From positions 124,001-188,000 of the forward strand of contig JAGPCY010000004.1 of assembly GCA_018057825.1 (NCBI GenBank): a stretch of 64,000 nucleotides of DNA. Direction: 5' to 3'. The notes under the pieces were generated by a model. It saw nothing but the letters and a program-made list of their open reading frames with translations. It searched no databases and was not told the origin of the DNA. Source of the stretch: Kofleriaceae bacterium. Its GTDB lineage: Bacteria > Myxococcota_A > Polyangia > Haliangiales > Haliangiaceae. Positions 27,274 to 39,619 of this stretch are shown one piece after another (the first letter of the stretch is position 1; each line of letters starts with the position of its first letter). A program made the position numbers and the translations under genes.

Positions 27274-27300
27274 CCGCGGCTCAGAAATCTGAGCCCGCGG
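27274..27300. promoter_or_regulatory. Near-perfect palindrome in a divergent intergenic region
   Basis: CCGCGGCTCAGA, a short A centre, then TCTGAGCCCGCGG: 12-bp arms with one extra base in the right arm. It lies between the start codons at 27202 and 27356. It could be an operator for a dimeric regulator or a hairpin in the upstream part of either transcript. Confidence 0.5.
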
Positions 27301-27355
27301 CGCAGGATCGTCAGGGCTTGCGGGCGGCACGGAACCTGCTCATCCTCGAGCGACC

Positions 27356-28096
27356 GTGCGCGCGCTCGCGATCCTCTGGGCCCTCGGGGCTGCCGCCTGC
27401 ACGTCGTTCTACGACGCCGGCGCGAGCCTCGATGACGAGGCCGCCCCTGGGGCCTGCGCGATCGACGACGACTGCGTCCTGGCCGGGCCGACCTGCTGCG
27501 ACTGTCCGACCTACGCCACCTCGGTGACCAGCGGCTGGGCCGAGAGCTGCGCCAACGTCGACTGTCCGACCCCGGGCGGCGCCTGCACGGGCCTCGAGGC
27601 CCGCTGTCAGGACGGCGCCTGCGTCGCGACCTGCGGCGCGGCGGCCTGCGACCTGTCGTGCCCGAGCGGCTTCGCCTCCGACGCCGCGGGCTGCCTGGTG
27701 TGCGCGTGCGCGCCGGCCTCCGCGCCGGCCGAGTGCGAGCGCGACGATCAGTGCGTCCAGACCCGCGCCGACTGCTGCGGCTGCGCGCGGGGCGGCACCG
27801 ACACCGCGGTGCCGATCGGGACTCGGGGTGGCTTCGACGACGGCCTCGGCTGCCCGGCCGATGGCGCCAGCGTCGCGTGCCCCGAAGTCACCACCTGCGA
27901 TCCAGCGGCGATCCCGCGGTGCCTGGCCGGCCAGTGCCAGCTCGCCACCGCCGGCGCGCCACCGCCGACCTTGCCCGACGGGGCCTGCGGTCGCGCCGAC
28001 CTGCCGCCGTGTCCGGCCGGGTCGCGCTGCGTCCTCAACCAGAGTGGCGAGGCCGGTCCCCTCGGGGTCGGGGTGTGCGTGGCCAGCAAGCGGTAG
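27356..28096 (+). CDS. Cysteine-rich lipoprotein
   Basis: 246 residues, GTG start, lipobox LGAAAC. About 30 cysteines are spread over the mature protein in motifs such as [32 protein letters not shown] (antistasin-like spacing) and [15 protein letters not shown]. The halves resemble each other around TCCDC and DCCGC, suggesting an internal duplication. The cysteines point to a disulfide-rich extracellular fold on the outer membrane. No enzyme motif is seen. It ends 29 bp before the kinase gene, which has its own TATACT box. Confidence 0.82.
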   Translation: MRALAILWALGAAACTSFYDAGASLDDEAAPGACAIDDDCVLAGPTCCDCPTYATSVTSGWAESCANVDCPTPGGACTGLEARCQDGACVATCGAAACDLSCPSGFASDAAGCLVCACAPASAPAECERDDQCVQTRADCCGCARGGTDTAVPIGTRGGFDDGLGCPADGASVACPEVTTCDPAAIPRCLAGQCQLATAGAPPPTLPDGACGRADLPPCPAGSRCVLNQSGEAGPLGVGVCVASKR

Positions 28097-28110
28097 GGCT
28101 GGCGACGCGT

Positions 28111-28116
28111 TATACT
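28111..28116 (+). promoter_or_regulatory. Putative -10 box for the PEGA kinase gene
   Basis: TATACT, the best match to a vegetative -10 in the window, ends 9 nt before the ATG at 28126. No Shine-Dalgarno lies between them. Confidence 0.5.
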
Positions 28117-28125
28117 GACGGCCTC

Positions 28126-30051
28126 ATGAGTTCCGGCGGCAACACGCGTATGGGCCCTGGTGGCTCGGGGGACCTGCCGTCGGCGGGGTCGTCGACGTCG
28201 ATCCCGGCGGGGTCGGCCCCAGCAGACGGCGCCGAGGCGACCCTGGTCGGCGAGATCCTCGACGGCCGCTACCGGGTGACCAAGAAGCTCGGCGAGGGCG
28301 GGATGGGCGAGGTCTACGCCGCCGAGCACATCCACATCGTCAAGAAGGTCGCGATCAAGCTCCTGCGGCCCGAGATCGTGTCCAACCAGGAGGCGGTCAC
28401 CCGCTTCCGCCAGGAGGCCCACTCGGCCTCCTCGATCGGCCACAAGAACATCATCGGCATCCTCGATTACGGCCAGCTCAAGGACGGCCGGATCTACCTG
28501 TGCATGGAGCTCCTCGACGGAGCGCCCCTCAACGATCTGATCAAGACCCCGCTGCCCGCGGATCGCCTGCTCAACATCCTCATCCAGACCGGCCACGGCC
28601 TGGCCGCGGCCCACGCCAAGAACATCGTCCACCGGGACATGAAGCCGGAGAACATCTTCGTCACCACCGGTCCGTCCGGCGAGGATGTCCCCAAGCTCCT
28701 CGACTTCGGCATCGCCAAGGTCGCCGGTCAGGACGGCCAGAACAACCTGACGCGCACCGGCACGATCTTCGGCACGCCGTACTACATGGCGCCCGAGCAG
28801 GCCCTCGGCCAAAGCGTCGACGGCCGCTGCGACATCTACGCGATGGGCGTCATCTGTTACGAGGTGTTCGCCGGCTCGCTGCCGTTCATGGGCGAGTCGT
28901 TCATGGGCATCTTGACCCAGCACATCACCACCGAGCCCGAGCCGGTGGCGCAGCGGGCGGCCAAGGCCGGTCGGACCCTGCCGCCGGGGCTGGCCGAGGT
29001 GATCGCGCGGGCGATGGCCAAGGATCCCGACAAGCGCTACCGCACGATGGACGAGTTCGTGAACGGGCTGGTCGAGGTCTACCGGACCATGGCCGGCGCT
29101 GGAATGAGCTCGTACCTCGAGGCCTTCAAGCCGGCGACTGGGATGATGCCGGCGGCGGGCTCCTCGGGGATGCCGCCGGCGATGCCGGGCCGGCCGTCGA
29201 TCCCGCCGGGCGCGAGCGCGCCCACGGTCGTGGCGGGCGCCATGCCGGGGCTGGCCTCGCCGACCCCGGCGCCGTATCAGGGGCAGCCGCCCTACGGCGC
29301 GGGTCAACCGCCCTACGGCGCCCAGCCACATCCTCACGCGCCGAGCGGCCCGTACCCGGCGCCGGGGGCCAGCGCGAGCGCGCCGTACTTCAACCCCGAC
29401 TCGTCGCAGTTCCAGATGGCCGAGGCCGAGCCGCCCAAGAAGGGCAAGGCCGGTTTGATCGCGGCCTTGCTGCTGGTGGTGATGGTCGCCGGTGGCGTCG
29501 CCGCGGCGATCGTCCTGTCGGGCAAGAAGAAGGACAAAGAAGGTGGCGGTGACGATCCGGTGGCGGTCGCGACCGACGCCGCGGTGGTCGCGGTGGCGAC
29601 GCCGGACGCGGCCGGCGCCGTCGCGACCGGCGACCCGATCGACGCCGGGGCCGCGGCGACCGACGAGCCGATCGACGCCGGGCAGCTCGCGGCCCTCGAG
29701 GTCGACGCCGGCGACCCCGGCGTACCACCCGACCCGGTCGATCCGCCCGACGCGGGCACCACCGGCGAGCCGTCGATCGACATCGCGGTGCTGGTGTCGT
29801 CCAACGCCCGCGGCGCGGTGGTCTGGGTCGACGGCAAGGCGGTCGGCAAGGCGCCCAAGATCGTCAAGGTGACGCCGGGCACGACGCACGAGGTCACGGT
29901 CAAGGCCAAGGGCTACGAGGACAAGACCATCACCGTCGACGGCCTCGAGGAAGAGGTCAAGGTGCGCCTGAAGGCCCTGCCCGGGACCAAGCCGCCCAAG
30001 CTCGACTGCACCAAGCCCGAGAACGCGATGCACCCCGACTGTATGGGCTGA
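28126..30051 (+). CDS. Transmembrane Ser/Thr protein kinase with PEGA domain
   Basis: 641 residues. The kinase domain (~49-330) is complete: GEGGMGEVY, Lys78 (VAIKLL), HRDMKPEN with Asp171, LLDFGIAK with Asp193, and [10 protein letters not shown] Pro/Gly/Tyr-rich linker (~345-435) with repeated PPYGA precedes a membrane helix (~447-468, [20 protein letters not shown]). Outside the membrane an Ala/Asp-rich region leads to a PEGA domain (~560-605, [20 protein letters not shown]), a surface-layer type domain. The tail has two Cys ([16 protein letters not shown]). It is a typical myxobacterial sensor kinase; ligand and substrates are unknown. A TPR protein gene follows 120 bp downstream. Confidence 0.93.
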   Translation: MSSGGNTRMGPGGSGDLPSAGSSTSIPAGSAPADGAEATLVGEILDGRYRVTKKLGEGGMGEVYAAEHIHIVKKVAIKLLRPEIVSNQEAVTRFRQEAHSASSIGHKNIIGILDYGQLKDGRIYLCMELLDGAPLNDLIKTPLPADRLLNILIQTGHGLAAAHAKNIVHRDMKPENIFVTTGPSGEDVPKLLDFGIAKVAGQDGQNNLTRTGTIFGTPYYMAPEQALGQSVDGRCDIYAMGVICYEVFAGSLPFMGESFMGILTQHITTEPEPVAQRAAKAGRTLPPGLAEVIARAMAKDPDKRYRTMDEFVNGLVEVYRTMAGAGMSSYLEAFKPATGMMPAAGSSGMPPAMPGRPSIPPGASAPTVVAGAMPGLASPTPAPYQGQPPYGAGQPPYGAQPHPHAPSGPYPAPGASASAPYFNPDSSQFQMAEAEPPKKGKAGLIAALLLVVMVAGGVAAAIVLSGKKKDKEGGGDDPVAVATDAAVVAVATPDAAGAVATGDPIDAGAAATDEPIDAGQLAALEVDAGDPGVPPDPVDPPDAGTTGEPSIDIAVLVSSNARGAVVWVDGKAVGKAPKIVKVTPGTTHEVTVKAKGYEDKTITVDGLEEEVKVRLKALPGTKPPKLDCTKPENAMHPDCMG

Positions 30052-30171
30052 TCGCCGACGCTCGGCGACCGCGGTGCCCCGGATCACAGGCGCCGCGCAG
30101 ATCGCCGCCGACGCCGCCGCGATCTGGCACGATCGATCCGCTAACCGCCGCCGCCAGCCCCCGAGGTCCCC

Positions 30172-30960
30172 ATGCGCCCCATCCTCCGCACGCTCCTGCC
30201 GCTCGTCGCCTTGCTCGTCTCCGCCGCCGTCGCCGTGGCTCAACCCGACCCGCTGGTCGAGGCGCGGGCCCACTACCAGGCCGGAACCGCCAAGTTCGCC
30301 GCCGCCCAGTACGACGAGGCGGTCGCCGAGTTCCGCGCCGCCGACGCGCTGGCGCCGTCGCCGATGAACGACTTCAACATCGGCCTGGCCCTCGACCGCA
30401 AGGGCGACGCCGCGGGCGCGGTCGCCGCCTATCGCTCGTACCTCAACCGGTCGCCCAACGCCGCCAACCGCGGCGAGGTCGAGGCCTCGATCGCGCGGCT
30501 GGCGTCCGCCGCCGCCGCCGCCGAGGCCGCCGCCGCCGAGGCCGCGCGCCAGGCCGCCGCCGAGGAGGCCGCTCGTCGGGCCGCCGCCGAGGCCGCGGCC
30601 GCCGCGACCCGCCCGGCCGCGCCGTCGACGACCGGCGATCCCACCCTCGACCGGGTCGCGACCGTCGACCTCGCCGCCGCCCGCGGCGCCCAGCCGCTGC
30701 CGGCCCCGAGCGCGGCCGCGACGCCGCCTAGCCCGGCGGGTGGCGATCCAGCGGCGCCGCCGCCGGCCGACCAGCCCAAGCCCAAGGCGTCGAAGCCGAT
30801 CTACAAGAGCCCGGTGTTCTGGGTGCTGGCCGCGGTCGGCGTCTACGTCCTCATCACGCTCGCCGACGACGGCTCGGACACCCAGGCCGGCCGGCTCGGG
30901 TTGATGGAGCCCGTGGGCTCGCCGCGGATGACCGGCGGCGCGACGGTGTTCTCGTTCTGA
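30172..30960 (+). CDS. Exported TPR protein with Ala-rich coiled coil and C-terminal membrane helix
   Basis: 262 residues. A cleavable signal peptide (LLPLVALLVSAAVAVAQ) is followed by a TPR pair (HYQAGTAKFAAAQYDEAVAEFRAADAL, FNIGLALDRKGDAAGAVAAYRSYL). An Ala/Glu/Arg coiled coil spans ~105-145, then a Pro-rich spacer and one membrane helix near 205-225 (SPVFWVLAAVGVYVLITLA). GAGGT precedes the ATG. Proteins of this layout are common beside PEGA kinases in Myxococcota, but the function is not known. Immediately after the stop comes a hexamer array. Confidence 0.82.
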   Translation: MRPILRTLLPLVALLVSAAVAVAQPDPLVEARAHYQAGTAKFAAAQYDEAVAEFRAADALAPSPMNDFNIGLALDRKGDAAGAVAAYRSYLNRSPNAANRGEVEASIARLASAAAAAEAAAAEAARQAAAEEAARRAAAEAAAAATRPAAPSTTGDPTLDRVATVDLAAARGAQPLPAPSAAATPPSPAGGDPAAPPPADQPKPKASKPIYKSPVFWVLAAVGVYVLITLADDGSDTQAGRLGLMEPVGSPRMTGGATVFSF

Positions 30961-31043
30961 GCGAGGGAGAGGCGGAGACCGAGGCGGAGACCGCGGCCGA
31001 GACCGAGGCGGAGGCCGAGACCGAGACCGAGGCCGAGGTGGAG
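30961..31043 (+). repeat. Hexanucleotide array directly 3' of the TPR gene
   Basis: Plus-strand units GAGGCG, GAGACC and GAGGCC start right after the stop codon at 30960 and run nearly to the end of the convergent TauE/SafE gene (31051). As a convergent gap it shows that orientation follows the plus-strand gene that ends at the array, not the one beyond it. Confidence 0.82.
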
Positions 31044-31050
31044 TGGTGGG

Positions 31051-31790
31051 CTAGGCGAACTCCTCGATCAGCACGAGCACGGCCATGGCCAGGACCAGGA
31101 GGCCGAAGGCGCGGCGCAAGGTGGCCGGGGCGATCCGGCCGGCCAGGCGGCCGCCGACGATGGCGCCGAGCACCGACAGCGCGCTGACCGCGAGGGTCCA
31201 CGGCCAGTCGATCGCGACGTGATCGAGGCGCTCGAGGAAGCCGGCGGCGCTGGTGCAGGCGATGACCAGGAGCGACGTGCCGATCGCGCGCTCGACCGCG
31301 AGGCCGGCGCCGAGGACGAGGACCGGCACGACCAGGAAGCCACCGCCGGCGCCGACGAAGCCGGTGAGCGCGCCGACCGCGAGGCCGAGCCCGAGGGCCA
31401 CCGCCAGCGGCAGTCGGGTCCGCGGCGGTGCCGCGGTGCGCCGGCCGCGCAGCATAGCGACCGCGGTCGCGAGCATCATCGCCGCGAAGCACACCATGAG
31501 GACGTGGCCGGAGACCCCGCGGGCCAAGCGTCCCCCGACGAGCGCTCCGACCATCCCGGCAGCGGCGAAGCCGAGCCCGGTGCGGACCTCGACGCGGCCG
31601 GCCCGGGCGTGGGTCAAGGCGCCGGCGGCGCTGGTCAGCGCGACCACCAGGAGCGAGGCCGCGATCGCGGCCTTGGCCGGCCACCCGGCGACGTAGGTGA
31701 AGACCGGCACGGTCAAGACCGAGCCGCCGCCGCCGAGGAGCCCGACGATCGTGCCGATCGCCAGGGCCAGGGCCAGGACCGCGGCCAGCA

Positions 31791-31791
<1 letters not shown>
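31051..31791 (-). CDS. TauE/SafE (TSUP) family permease
   Basis: 246 residues, about eight membrane helices in two halves. Each half begins with the family's Gly-rich motif: GTIVGLLGGGGSVLTVPVF near the N-terminus and GALTGFVGAGGGFLVVPVL in the middle. TSUP members export or import small sulfur- and carbon-containing anions (sulfite, taurine, sulfoacetate). Its ATG shares one base with the stop of the sigma-54 activator gene upstream (TGATG), so the two are coupled and the activator probably controls it. The stop is 8 bp from the end of a hexamer array. Confidence 0.88.
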
Positions 31792-33125
<1,334 letters not shown>

Positions 33126-33134
33126 CGGCGCGCC

Positions 33135-33199
33135 AGGGTACCCGCGCGCGCGGTCGGGCAGCAAGCCCGCCCCGGCGCCTCGGCGCCCCGTGATACAAC
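33135..33199. promoter_or_regulatory. Divergent promoter region, EBP gene / DOMON lipoprotein gene
   Basis: Minus-strand GGTACCCT (hexamer 33135-33140) is 9 nt from the ATG at 33125. Plus-strand TACAAC (33194-33199) is 7 nt from the ATG at 33207. The start codons are 81 bp apart. Confidence 0.4.
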
Positions 33200-33206
33200 G
33201 CCGGCC

Positions 33207-34646
33207 ATGAGCCTCCTCCGAGCTCCGCGGTGGGCCCTCGCGCTCTTGCTGGCGTCGTGCGTCGACAAGTCGCCGCCGCCACCGCCCGTCGATCCCGCGC
33301 TGGTCGCCGAGAACCTCTTGTCGGCGCCGCCGGCGGACCTGACCCAGCGCGTCGACGCGACCTTCGGCGGCGGCGTGGTCTACCTCGGCAACACCGTCGA
33401 GCTGGCCCATCCCGGCCCGGTGGTGCCCGGCGACAAGCTGACGATCGTCCACTACTGGCAGGTGAACCAGGCGCCGCCCAAGGGCTACCGGGTGTTCTCG
33501 CACCTGACCGGCGACCGCGGCGACTTCGCCAACGTCGACCTCACCGACATGCGCAAGGGCCACCCGCCGGACACCTGGCGCCCCGGCGAGGTGATCCGCG
33601 ATCGCCAGACCTTCATCCTGCGCAAGGACTGGAAGTCGCCGAAGCTGGCGCTGTCGGTCGGGCTGTACCAGAAGGGCAGCGCCAAGGTCAGCGATCGGCT
33701 GGCGGTCACCGGCGCGCCGTCGAAGGACGGCGCGGTCACCGTCGCGACCTTCGAGGTCGACGTCGCGCAGCCGACCGGCCCGATCGCCAAGCGCGCGGTC
33801 GGCGCGATCGTCGTCGACGGCAAGGCCACCGAGCCGGCCTGGCGCGAGGCGCTGTCGACCGCCGGCTTTCAGACCGCCGAGGGCAGCCCCGAGCCCAACG
33901 GCCCGACCGCGGCCAAGCTGACGTGGGACGATCAGCACCTCTACGTCTACGTGTCGGCCACCGACAACGACGTGGCCTCGAGCTACACCGCGACCGACGA
34001 ACCGATCTGGAAGGCCGACGTGATCGAGCTCTTCATCGACGCCGACGGCAACGGCAAGGGCTACGTCGAGCTGCAGGTCAGCCCGAAGAACGTGCAGTTC
34101 GACACCTGGTACGCGATCGGTCGCCCGAACGACGACAAGAGCTACAGCGCGGCGATGACGACCGCGGTCGAGGTCCGCGGCACGCTCAACAGCGGCAGCC
34201 TGGACGATCAGGGCTGGGACGCGGAGTTCGCGATCCCGTGGGCCGCGGTCAAGGGCAACGATCCGTCGATGGCCGTGCGCTTGCCGCCGCAGCCGGGCGA
34301 CACGATGAAGTTGAACGTCGTGCGGGTCGACTATCCGGCGGGCGGCTCGCCGAGCGCGTCGGCGTGGAACCGGATCCGCTACACCGACTTCCACTCGATC
34401 GATCGCCTGATGACGATCACCTTCGGCGATCCGGCCGGCGGCATCAAGCCGGCGGCCGAGGCGCCCGCGCCGGGGACCACGCCCGCGCCCGCGCCGGGGA
34501 CCACGCCCGCGCCCGCGCCGGGGACCGCGCCCGCGCCGGGGCAGGTGCCTGGCATCGCGCCGGTGTCCGGCAAGGCGACGCTGGCGCCGGCCGGGACCGC
34601 CCCCGCGGTCGTGACGCCCACACCCTCGGCGCCGCCGACCCCGTGA
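33207..34646 (+). CDS. Lipoprotein with CBM9/DOMON-like domain
   Basis: 479 residues, lipobox LLASC. Residues ~50-195 form a beta domain ([26 protein letters not shown]) with an Ig-like feel. Residues ~205-415 match the CBM9-like/DOMON family: [57 protein letters not shown] and [10 protein letters not shown]. Such domains bind carbohydrate or haem. The C-terminus is a Pro/Ala repeat (TPAPAPG) that may span the peptidoglycan. TACAAC ends 7 nt before the ATG. A CAP-domain lipoprotein follows 41 bp later and may be co-expressed. Confidence 0.86.
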   Translation: MSLLRAPRWALALLLASCVDKSPPPPPVDPALVAENLLSAPPADLTQRVDATFGGGVVYLGNTVELAHPGPVVPGDKLTIVHYWQVNQAPPKGYRVFSHLTGDRGDFANVDLTDMRKGHPPDTWRPGEVIRDRQTFILRKDWKSPKLALSVGLYQKGSAKVSDRLAVTGAPSKDGAVTVATFEVDVAQPTGPIAKRAVGAIVVDGKATEPAWREALSTAGFQTAEGSPEPNGPTAAKLTWDDQHLYVYVSATDNDVASSYTATDEPIWKADVIELFIDADGNGKGYVELQVSPKNVQFDTWYAIGRPNDDKSYSAAMTTAVEVRGTLNSGSLDDQGWDAEFAIPWAAVKGNDPSMAVRLPPQPGDTMKLNVVRVDYPAGGSPSASAWNRIRYTDFHSIDRLMTITFGDPAGGIKPAAEAPAPGTTPAPAPGTTPAPAPGTAPAPGQVPGIAPVSGKATLAPAGTAPAVVTPTPSAPPTP

Positions 34647-34673
34647 CGGCCGGCGCGCGGCCGCGGGTCGCGC

Positions 34674-34679
34674 TAGCCT
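34674..34679 (+). promoter_or_regulatory. Putative -10 box for the CAP lipoprotein gene
   Basis: TAGCCT, ending 8 nt before the ATG at 34688. Confidence 0.4.
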
Positions 34680-34687
34680 CTCGCTCC

Positions 34688-36340
34688 ATGCGCCGCTCGT
34701 GTTCGTTGGTCGTGCTCGGCCTGATCGCCTGCGGCGGTCCGCCCAAGAAGGTCGGTGGGCAGCCGAGCTGGCGGAGCCCCGGGCCCGACGAGCCACCGCC
34801 ACCGCCACCCGTCGCCGTGCCGACGCTGACGCTCACGCCGAGCGCCCCGCCGACCGCGGCCTACAACGATCCGCCGGTCGCGGTCGCGCCGATCACCGCG
34901 CTGGGCGACGCGGTCCGGGCCGAGATCGCGGCGCTGGCGCCGGCCGGGGTCGCGCCGGTCGCCGACGGGCGGATGTTCGCCGCGGCGTCGGCGCTGGCGG
35001 CGATCGTCCCCAAGCAGGGCATCCTGCCGTACCCGCTGGTCGAGTTCGCGCTCCAGCACCACGGCATCATCGAGCCGTCGCCGTCGATGTTCGTGTTGTG
35101 GGCTGACGCCGCGACGCCGGGGCCCCTGGTCCAGGCGATGCGCGAGCGCCTGGCCGAGCTGCTGCACGGCGACCCGCCGGCGCGGTGGGGCGTCGGCCTG
35201 GCGACCCGCGCCGAGGGCGTCGCGGTGGTGGTGATGGCCCAGGTCTCGATGGTCGAGACCCAGCCGATCCCGCGCGCGCTGCCGAGCGGCGGCAAGGCGC
35301 CCCTGGTCGGCAAGCTCCGCTCGGGGGTGGTCGACCCCGAGGGCTTCGTCACCGGGGTCGACGGCGCGGTCCGCCGCTTGGCCCTCGTCACCGCGCCCGA
35401 CGGCAGCTTCCGCGGCGAGCTGGCGTGCGATCGGGTCGACGGCGTGATCCAGGTCGAGCTGGCCGGCACCGACCGCACCGGGCTCACGATCCTCGCCAAC
35501 GTCCCGGTGTGGTGCGGCGGGACGCCGCCGCGCTCGGTCACCGCCAGCGTCGAGCCCGAGGACGCCGCCCCGGTGACCTCGGTGGCCGCCGCCGAGGCCC
35601 GGCTCCTCGAGCTGCTCAACCGCGATCGCGGCCTGGCCGGCCTGCCGGCGCTGGTCGCCGACCCGGCGGTCGCCGCGGTCGCCCGGGCCCACAGCGAGGA
35701 CATGGCGCGGAGCGGCTTCGTCGGCCACGTCTCGCCGACCACCGGGTCGGCCCTCGATCGCGTCACCGCCGCCGGCCTCCGCACCAGCGTCGTCCTCGAG
35801 AACATCGCCCGCGCCTACGGACCGGTCGAGGCCCAGGCCGGGCTGATGAACAGCCCTGGCCACCGCGCCAACGCGCTGTCGAGGGTCGCGACCCACGTCG
35901 GCGTCGGGGTCACGCTCGGCGACGAGGTCGCGGGCCGGCGCGAGCTGTACGTGACGATGGTCTTCACCCGCGTCCCGCCCACCCTCGATCCGGCCGCGGC
36001 CCGGGCCGAGCTCCTGCCGCGCTTCACCGCCGGCGGTCGCCTGGCTGGGGCGGACGAGCTCGACGCCATCGCCGACGAGTTCGTGGCCCAGCTCGCCCGC
36101 GGCGTGCCGCGCGCGACCGCCCGTCAGGTGGTCAGCCGACGCCTCGACGCGCTGGGCGGTCGCTACCGCCAAGCCGCCAGCGTGGTCACCGCGGTGACCG
36201 ATCTCGATCAGGTCGATGCCGCGGCGATCATCGGCGACAGCGGCGCCGATCGGATCGGGCTGGCGCTGGCCCAGGGAGATCATCCCGACCTCGGCCCCGG
36301 CGCCTACTGGCTGGTCATCATCCTCGCCAGCAAGCGCTGA
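34688..36340 (+). CDS. CAP (SCP/PR-1) domain lipoprotein
   Basis: 550 residues, lipobox LGLIAC. A Pro-rich spacer comes first, then an N-terminal alpha/beta domain of unknown type (~60-290). The CAP domain (~295-430) has [44 protein letters not shown] and [11 protein letters not shown]; the His and Glu residues of the CAP cleft are present. The remaining ~120 residues ([27 protein letters not shown]) are not recognised. Bacterial CAP proteins are secreted and poorly understood; some bind lipids or cell-wall material. No enzymatic role can be claimed. Confidence 0.87.
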   Translation: MRRSCSLVVLGLIACGGPPKKVGGQPSWRSPGPDEPPPPPPVAVPTLTLTPSAPPTAAYNDPPVAVAPITALGDAVRAEIAALAPAGVAPVADGRMFAAASALAAIVPKQGILPYPLVEFALQHHGIIEPSPSMFVLWADAATPGPLVQAMRERLAELLHGDPPARWGVGLATRAEGVAVVVMAQVSMVETQPIPRALPSGGKAPLVGKLRSGVVDPEGFVTGVDGAVRRLALVTAPDGSFRGELACDRVDGVIQVELAGTDRTGLTILANVPVWCGGTPPRSVTASVEPEDAAPVTSVAAAEARLLELLNRDRGLAGLPALVADPAVAAVARAHSEDMARSGFVGHVSPTTGSALDRVTAAGLRTSVVLENIARAYGPVEAQAGLMNSPGHRANALSRVATHVGVGVTLGDEVAGRRELYVTMVFTRVPPTLDPAAARAELLPRFTAGGRLAGADELDAIADEFVAQLARGVPRATARQVVSRRLDALGGRYRQAASVVTAVTDLDQVDAAAIIGDSGADRIGLALAQGDHPDLGPGAYWLVIILASKR

Positions 36341-36373
36341 CGGACCCGACGGCGTCGCGCGCCGACCCGCGGC

Positions 36374-38653
36374 TCAGCCGGCGGCGCGGCGAGCCACGAT
36401 CCGGGCGACCTCGAGGGCGTCGGCCCAGGCGTAGAGCGCGCCGGCGTCGCCGCGCGGCCGCGCTACCCAGGCGTCGAGGTCGGCCCGGCGGCCGATCGCC
36501 GCGAGCGCCAGGGCCCGGGCCGGCTCCTCGGCGTCGGCGCCGGTGACCGCGCGCGCCACCACCGCGACCACCGCGGCCAGATCGGCGGCCGGGCTCGGCG
36601 CGGCCGCGGCCTCGACGCCGGCAACCATCAAGGTCGGGATCGTGGCGTCGGCCAGGACGACGGTGGCCGGCCCGATCGCGCCGTGGGTCGCGCCCAGCTC
36701 GTGGATGACGACGCAGGCCCGGGCCAGCCGCTTGAGCAGGCGCAGGCCATCGTCGATCGCGATCGCCGCGGTCGCGGCGCTGACCGGCGCGCCGGCCGGC
36801 GCCTCGAAGACCGCGGTCCGGGTCGCTTGCTCGAAGGCCAGGGCGCGCTGCACGAAGGGCGTCGCCGCCCGGGCCAGGGCGCGCAGCCGCGCGATCGCGC
36901 GGTCGGCGCCGGGGCCGTCATCGAAGCGCTCGATCACTACCGAGCGATCGAGCACGCCGTCGACCGCGCGGTACAGCCGCGAGCATCCGGTCGCGCCGAG
37001 CGGGCTCTCGAAGCGATAGCGGCTGGCCTCGGCCGCGGGCTCGTCGGCGGCCAGCTCGGCGATCGAGTGGGGGCGGCTGTCGCGGCGCGGTCGCGGCACG
37101 ACCAGGGTCGGTCCGGCGCGCTCGCCGAGCGCGATCGCCTCGAGGGCGGCCCGGGCCGCGGCCAGCGACGGGAAGCGCTCGCTCGGACCCTTGGCCAGGA
37201 GCTGAGCGCAGATCGGGTCCCAGCCCGGGGCGACGTCGGGCGCGACCGCGCTCGGCGCCGGGGCTGGCTCGCCGAGGTGCTGGGCGACGAAGTCGGGGCC
37301 GAGGAACGGCAGGCGCCCGGTCAGGGCCTCGAACACCGTCACGCCCAGGCCGTAGAGATCGGCGGCGATCGTGATCGGCGCGCCGGTGATCTGCTCGGGC
37401 GACATGTACGCCAGCGAGCCGATCAACCCGCCGGTCTGGGTCTGGCCGAGATCGATCAGGTGGGCGACGCCGAAGTCGCCCAGCTTGGCGGCGCCGCGGC
37501 CGTCGAAGAAGACGTTGGCCGGCTTGACGTCGCGGTGGACCACGCCGCGGTGGTGCGCCAGCTCGAGGCCGCCCAGGAGCTCGAGCGCCATCCGGCGCAC
37601 CTGGGCTCCGCCGAGCCGCTCGCCCGACGCCAACCGCTGGGCCAGCGAGCCGCCGGGCAGGTACTCCATCACCAGGAAGCCGTGATCGAGGGAGGCCTCG
37701 TAGACCTCGACCAGCGCCGGGTGGCGCAGGCCGCTGGCCAGCTTGGTCTCGCGCACGAAGCGCTCGTAGGCGGCGCTGCCGCGGGCGCCGGCCGCGAAGT
37801 ACATCTTGATCGCGACCGTGCGGCCGGTGGTCTCGTCGACCGCGCGGAACACCCGACCGGCGGCGCCCGCGCCGAGCAGGGTCTCGAGCCGGTAGCGTCC
37901 GGCCACCAGCTCGCGCTGGCGCTCGCTCGGCGCCGGCCGGGTCGCCGCCTGTTGCCGCAGGTACTCCGACAGCTCGGGGGCGACCGTCGGATCGTCGGCG
38001 CGGAGCTGGCGCAGGGCCTCGCGGGCGGCGTCGGCCAGGCCCAGGCCGGCCAGCGCCACCACGAGCTGCCGGCGCGCCTCGACCGCGACCGCTGGCGTGG
38101 CCGCCGCCTCCTGCAGATGGCGCGCGGCGACGTCGTAGTGGGCGCGCGCGGTCAGGAGCTGGCCCAGCGCGAGGAGCAGCGGCGGGCGCTCGTCGGCGAC
38201 CGCCAGCTCGAGGGCGCGCTCGAGGACGCGGATGGCCTCGCGGTCGCGGCCCGCGGCGACCAGGAGGCGGGCGGCGTCGCCGTCGGCGTGGGCCCGCTGG
38301 TAGGCCTCGATCGCCTGCTCGACCTGGCCCAGGCGCTCCGCTAGCTCGGCGGCCGGGCGGTGGCGACGGTGGCGCACGTAGGCGGCCAGGGCGACCCGCG
38401 CGCCGTCGTCGGTCGCGATGAGCCGACCGTGCAGCGCGGCGACGTGCGGGTCGGCTTTGGCCTCGAGCGCCGCGCCCAGGGCCCGACCCAGGTCGCCGGC
38501 GCGCTCCCAGGCCGCGGCCGCGGCCGCGAACTCCCAGATCTGCTCCCACAGCCGGGCCGCGCCAGCGTGATCGCCCGCCGCCTCGGCGGCGCGCGCGGCC
38601 TCGGCGTGGCGGCCGGCCCGGCCGAGGGCGTCGCGGTCGTCGTTGATCGCCAC
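36374..38653 (-). CDS. TPR-Ser/Thr kinase-pseudokinase protein
   Basis: 759 residues, GTG start with TACCAT 8 nt upstream. Residues ~1-225 are TPR-like helical repeats. The kinase (~254-510) is complete: GAGAAGRVF, Lys283 (VAIKMY), HRDVKPAN with Asp375, GDFGVAH with Asp393, and GSLAYMSPE. After a short linker a second kinase-like domain (~546-700) begins LGATGCSRLYRAVD and keeps the fold but has lost catalytic residues: Glu575 in place of the Lys (VVIERF), and HGAIGPAT in place of HRDxKPxN. There is no membrane helix, so the protein is cytoplasmic. It is divergent from a PfkB kinase gene across 27 bp. The pseudokinase is probably regulatory. Confidence 0.88.
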   Translation of the reverse strand: MAINDDRDALGRAGRHAEAARAAEAAGDHAGAARLWEQIWEFAAAAAAWERAGDLGRALGAALEAKADPHVAALHGRLIATDDGARVALAAYVRHRRHRPAAELAERLGQVEQAIEAYQRAHADGDAARLLVAAGRDREAIRVLERALELAVADERPPLLLALGQLLTARAHYDVAARHLQEAAATPAVAVEARRQLVVALAGLGLADAAREALRQLRADDPTVAPELSEYLRQQAATRPAPSERQRELVAGRYRLETLLGAGAAGRVFRAVDETTGRTVAIKMYFAAGARGSAAYERFVRETKLASGLRHPALVEVYEASLDHGFLVMEYLPGGSLAQRLASGERLGGAQVRRMALELLGGLELAHHRGVVHRDVKPANVFFDGRGAAKLGDFGVAHLIDLGQTQTGGLIGSLAYMSPEQITGAPITIAADLYGLGVTVFEALTGRLPFLGPDFVAQHLGEPAPAPSAVAPDVAPGWDPICAQLLAKGPSERFPSLAAARAALEAIALGERAGPTLVVPRPRRDSRPHSIAELAADEPAAEASRYRFESPLGATGCSRLYRAVDGVLDRSVVIERFDDGPGADRAIARLRALARAATPFVQRALAFEQATRTAVFEAPAGAPVSAATAAIAIDDGLRLLKRLARACVVIHELGATHGAIGPATVVLADATIPTLMVAGVEAAAAPSPAADLAAVVAVVARAVTGADAEEPARALALAAIGRRADLDAWVARPRGDAGALYAWADALEVARIVARRAAG

Positions 38654-38661
38654 CGCGTCCG

Positions 38662-38671
38662 ATGGTACACG
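38662..38671. promoter_or_regulatory. Overlapping divergent -10 boxes, kinase / PfkB genes
   Basis: ATGGTACACG. The minus strand reads TACCAT 8 nt before the GTG at 38653; the plus strand reads TACACG 9 nt before the ATG at 38681. The two boxes share bases, so polymerase binding in one direction should exclude the other. Confidence 0.4.
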
Positions 38672-38680
38672 CCCGACCCG

Positions 38681-39619
<939 letters not shown>

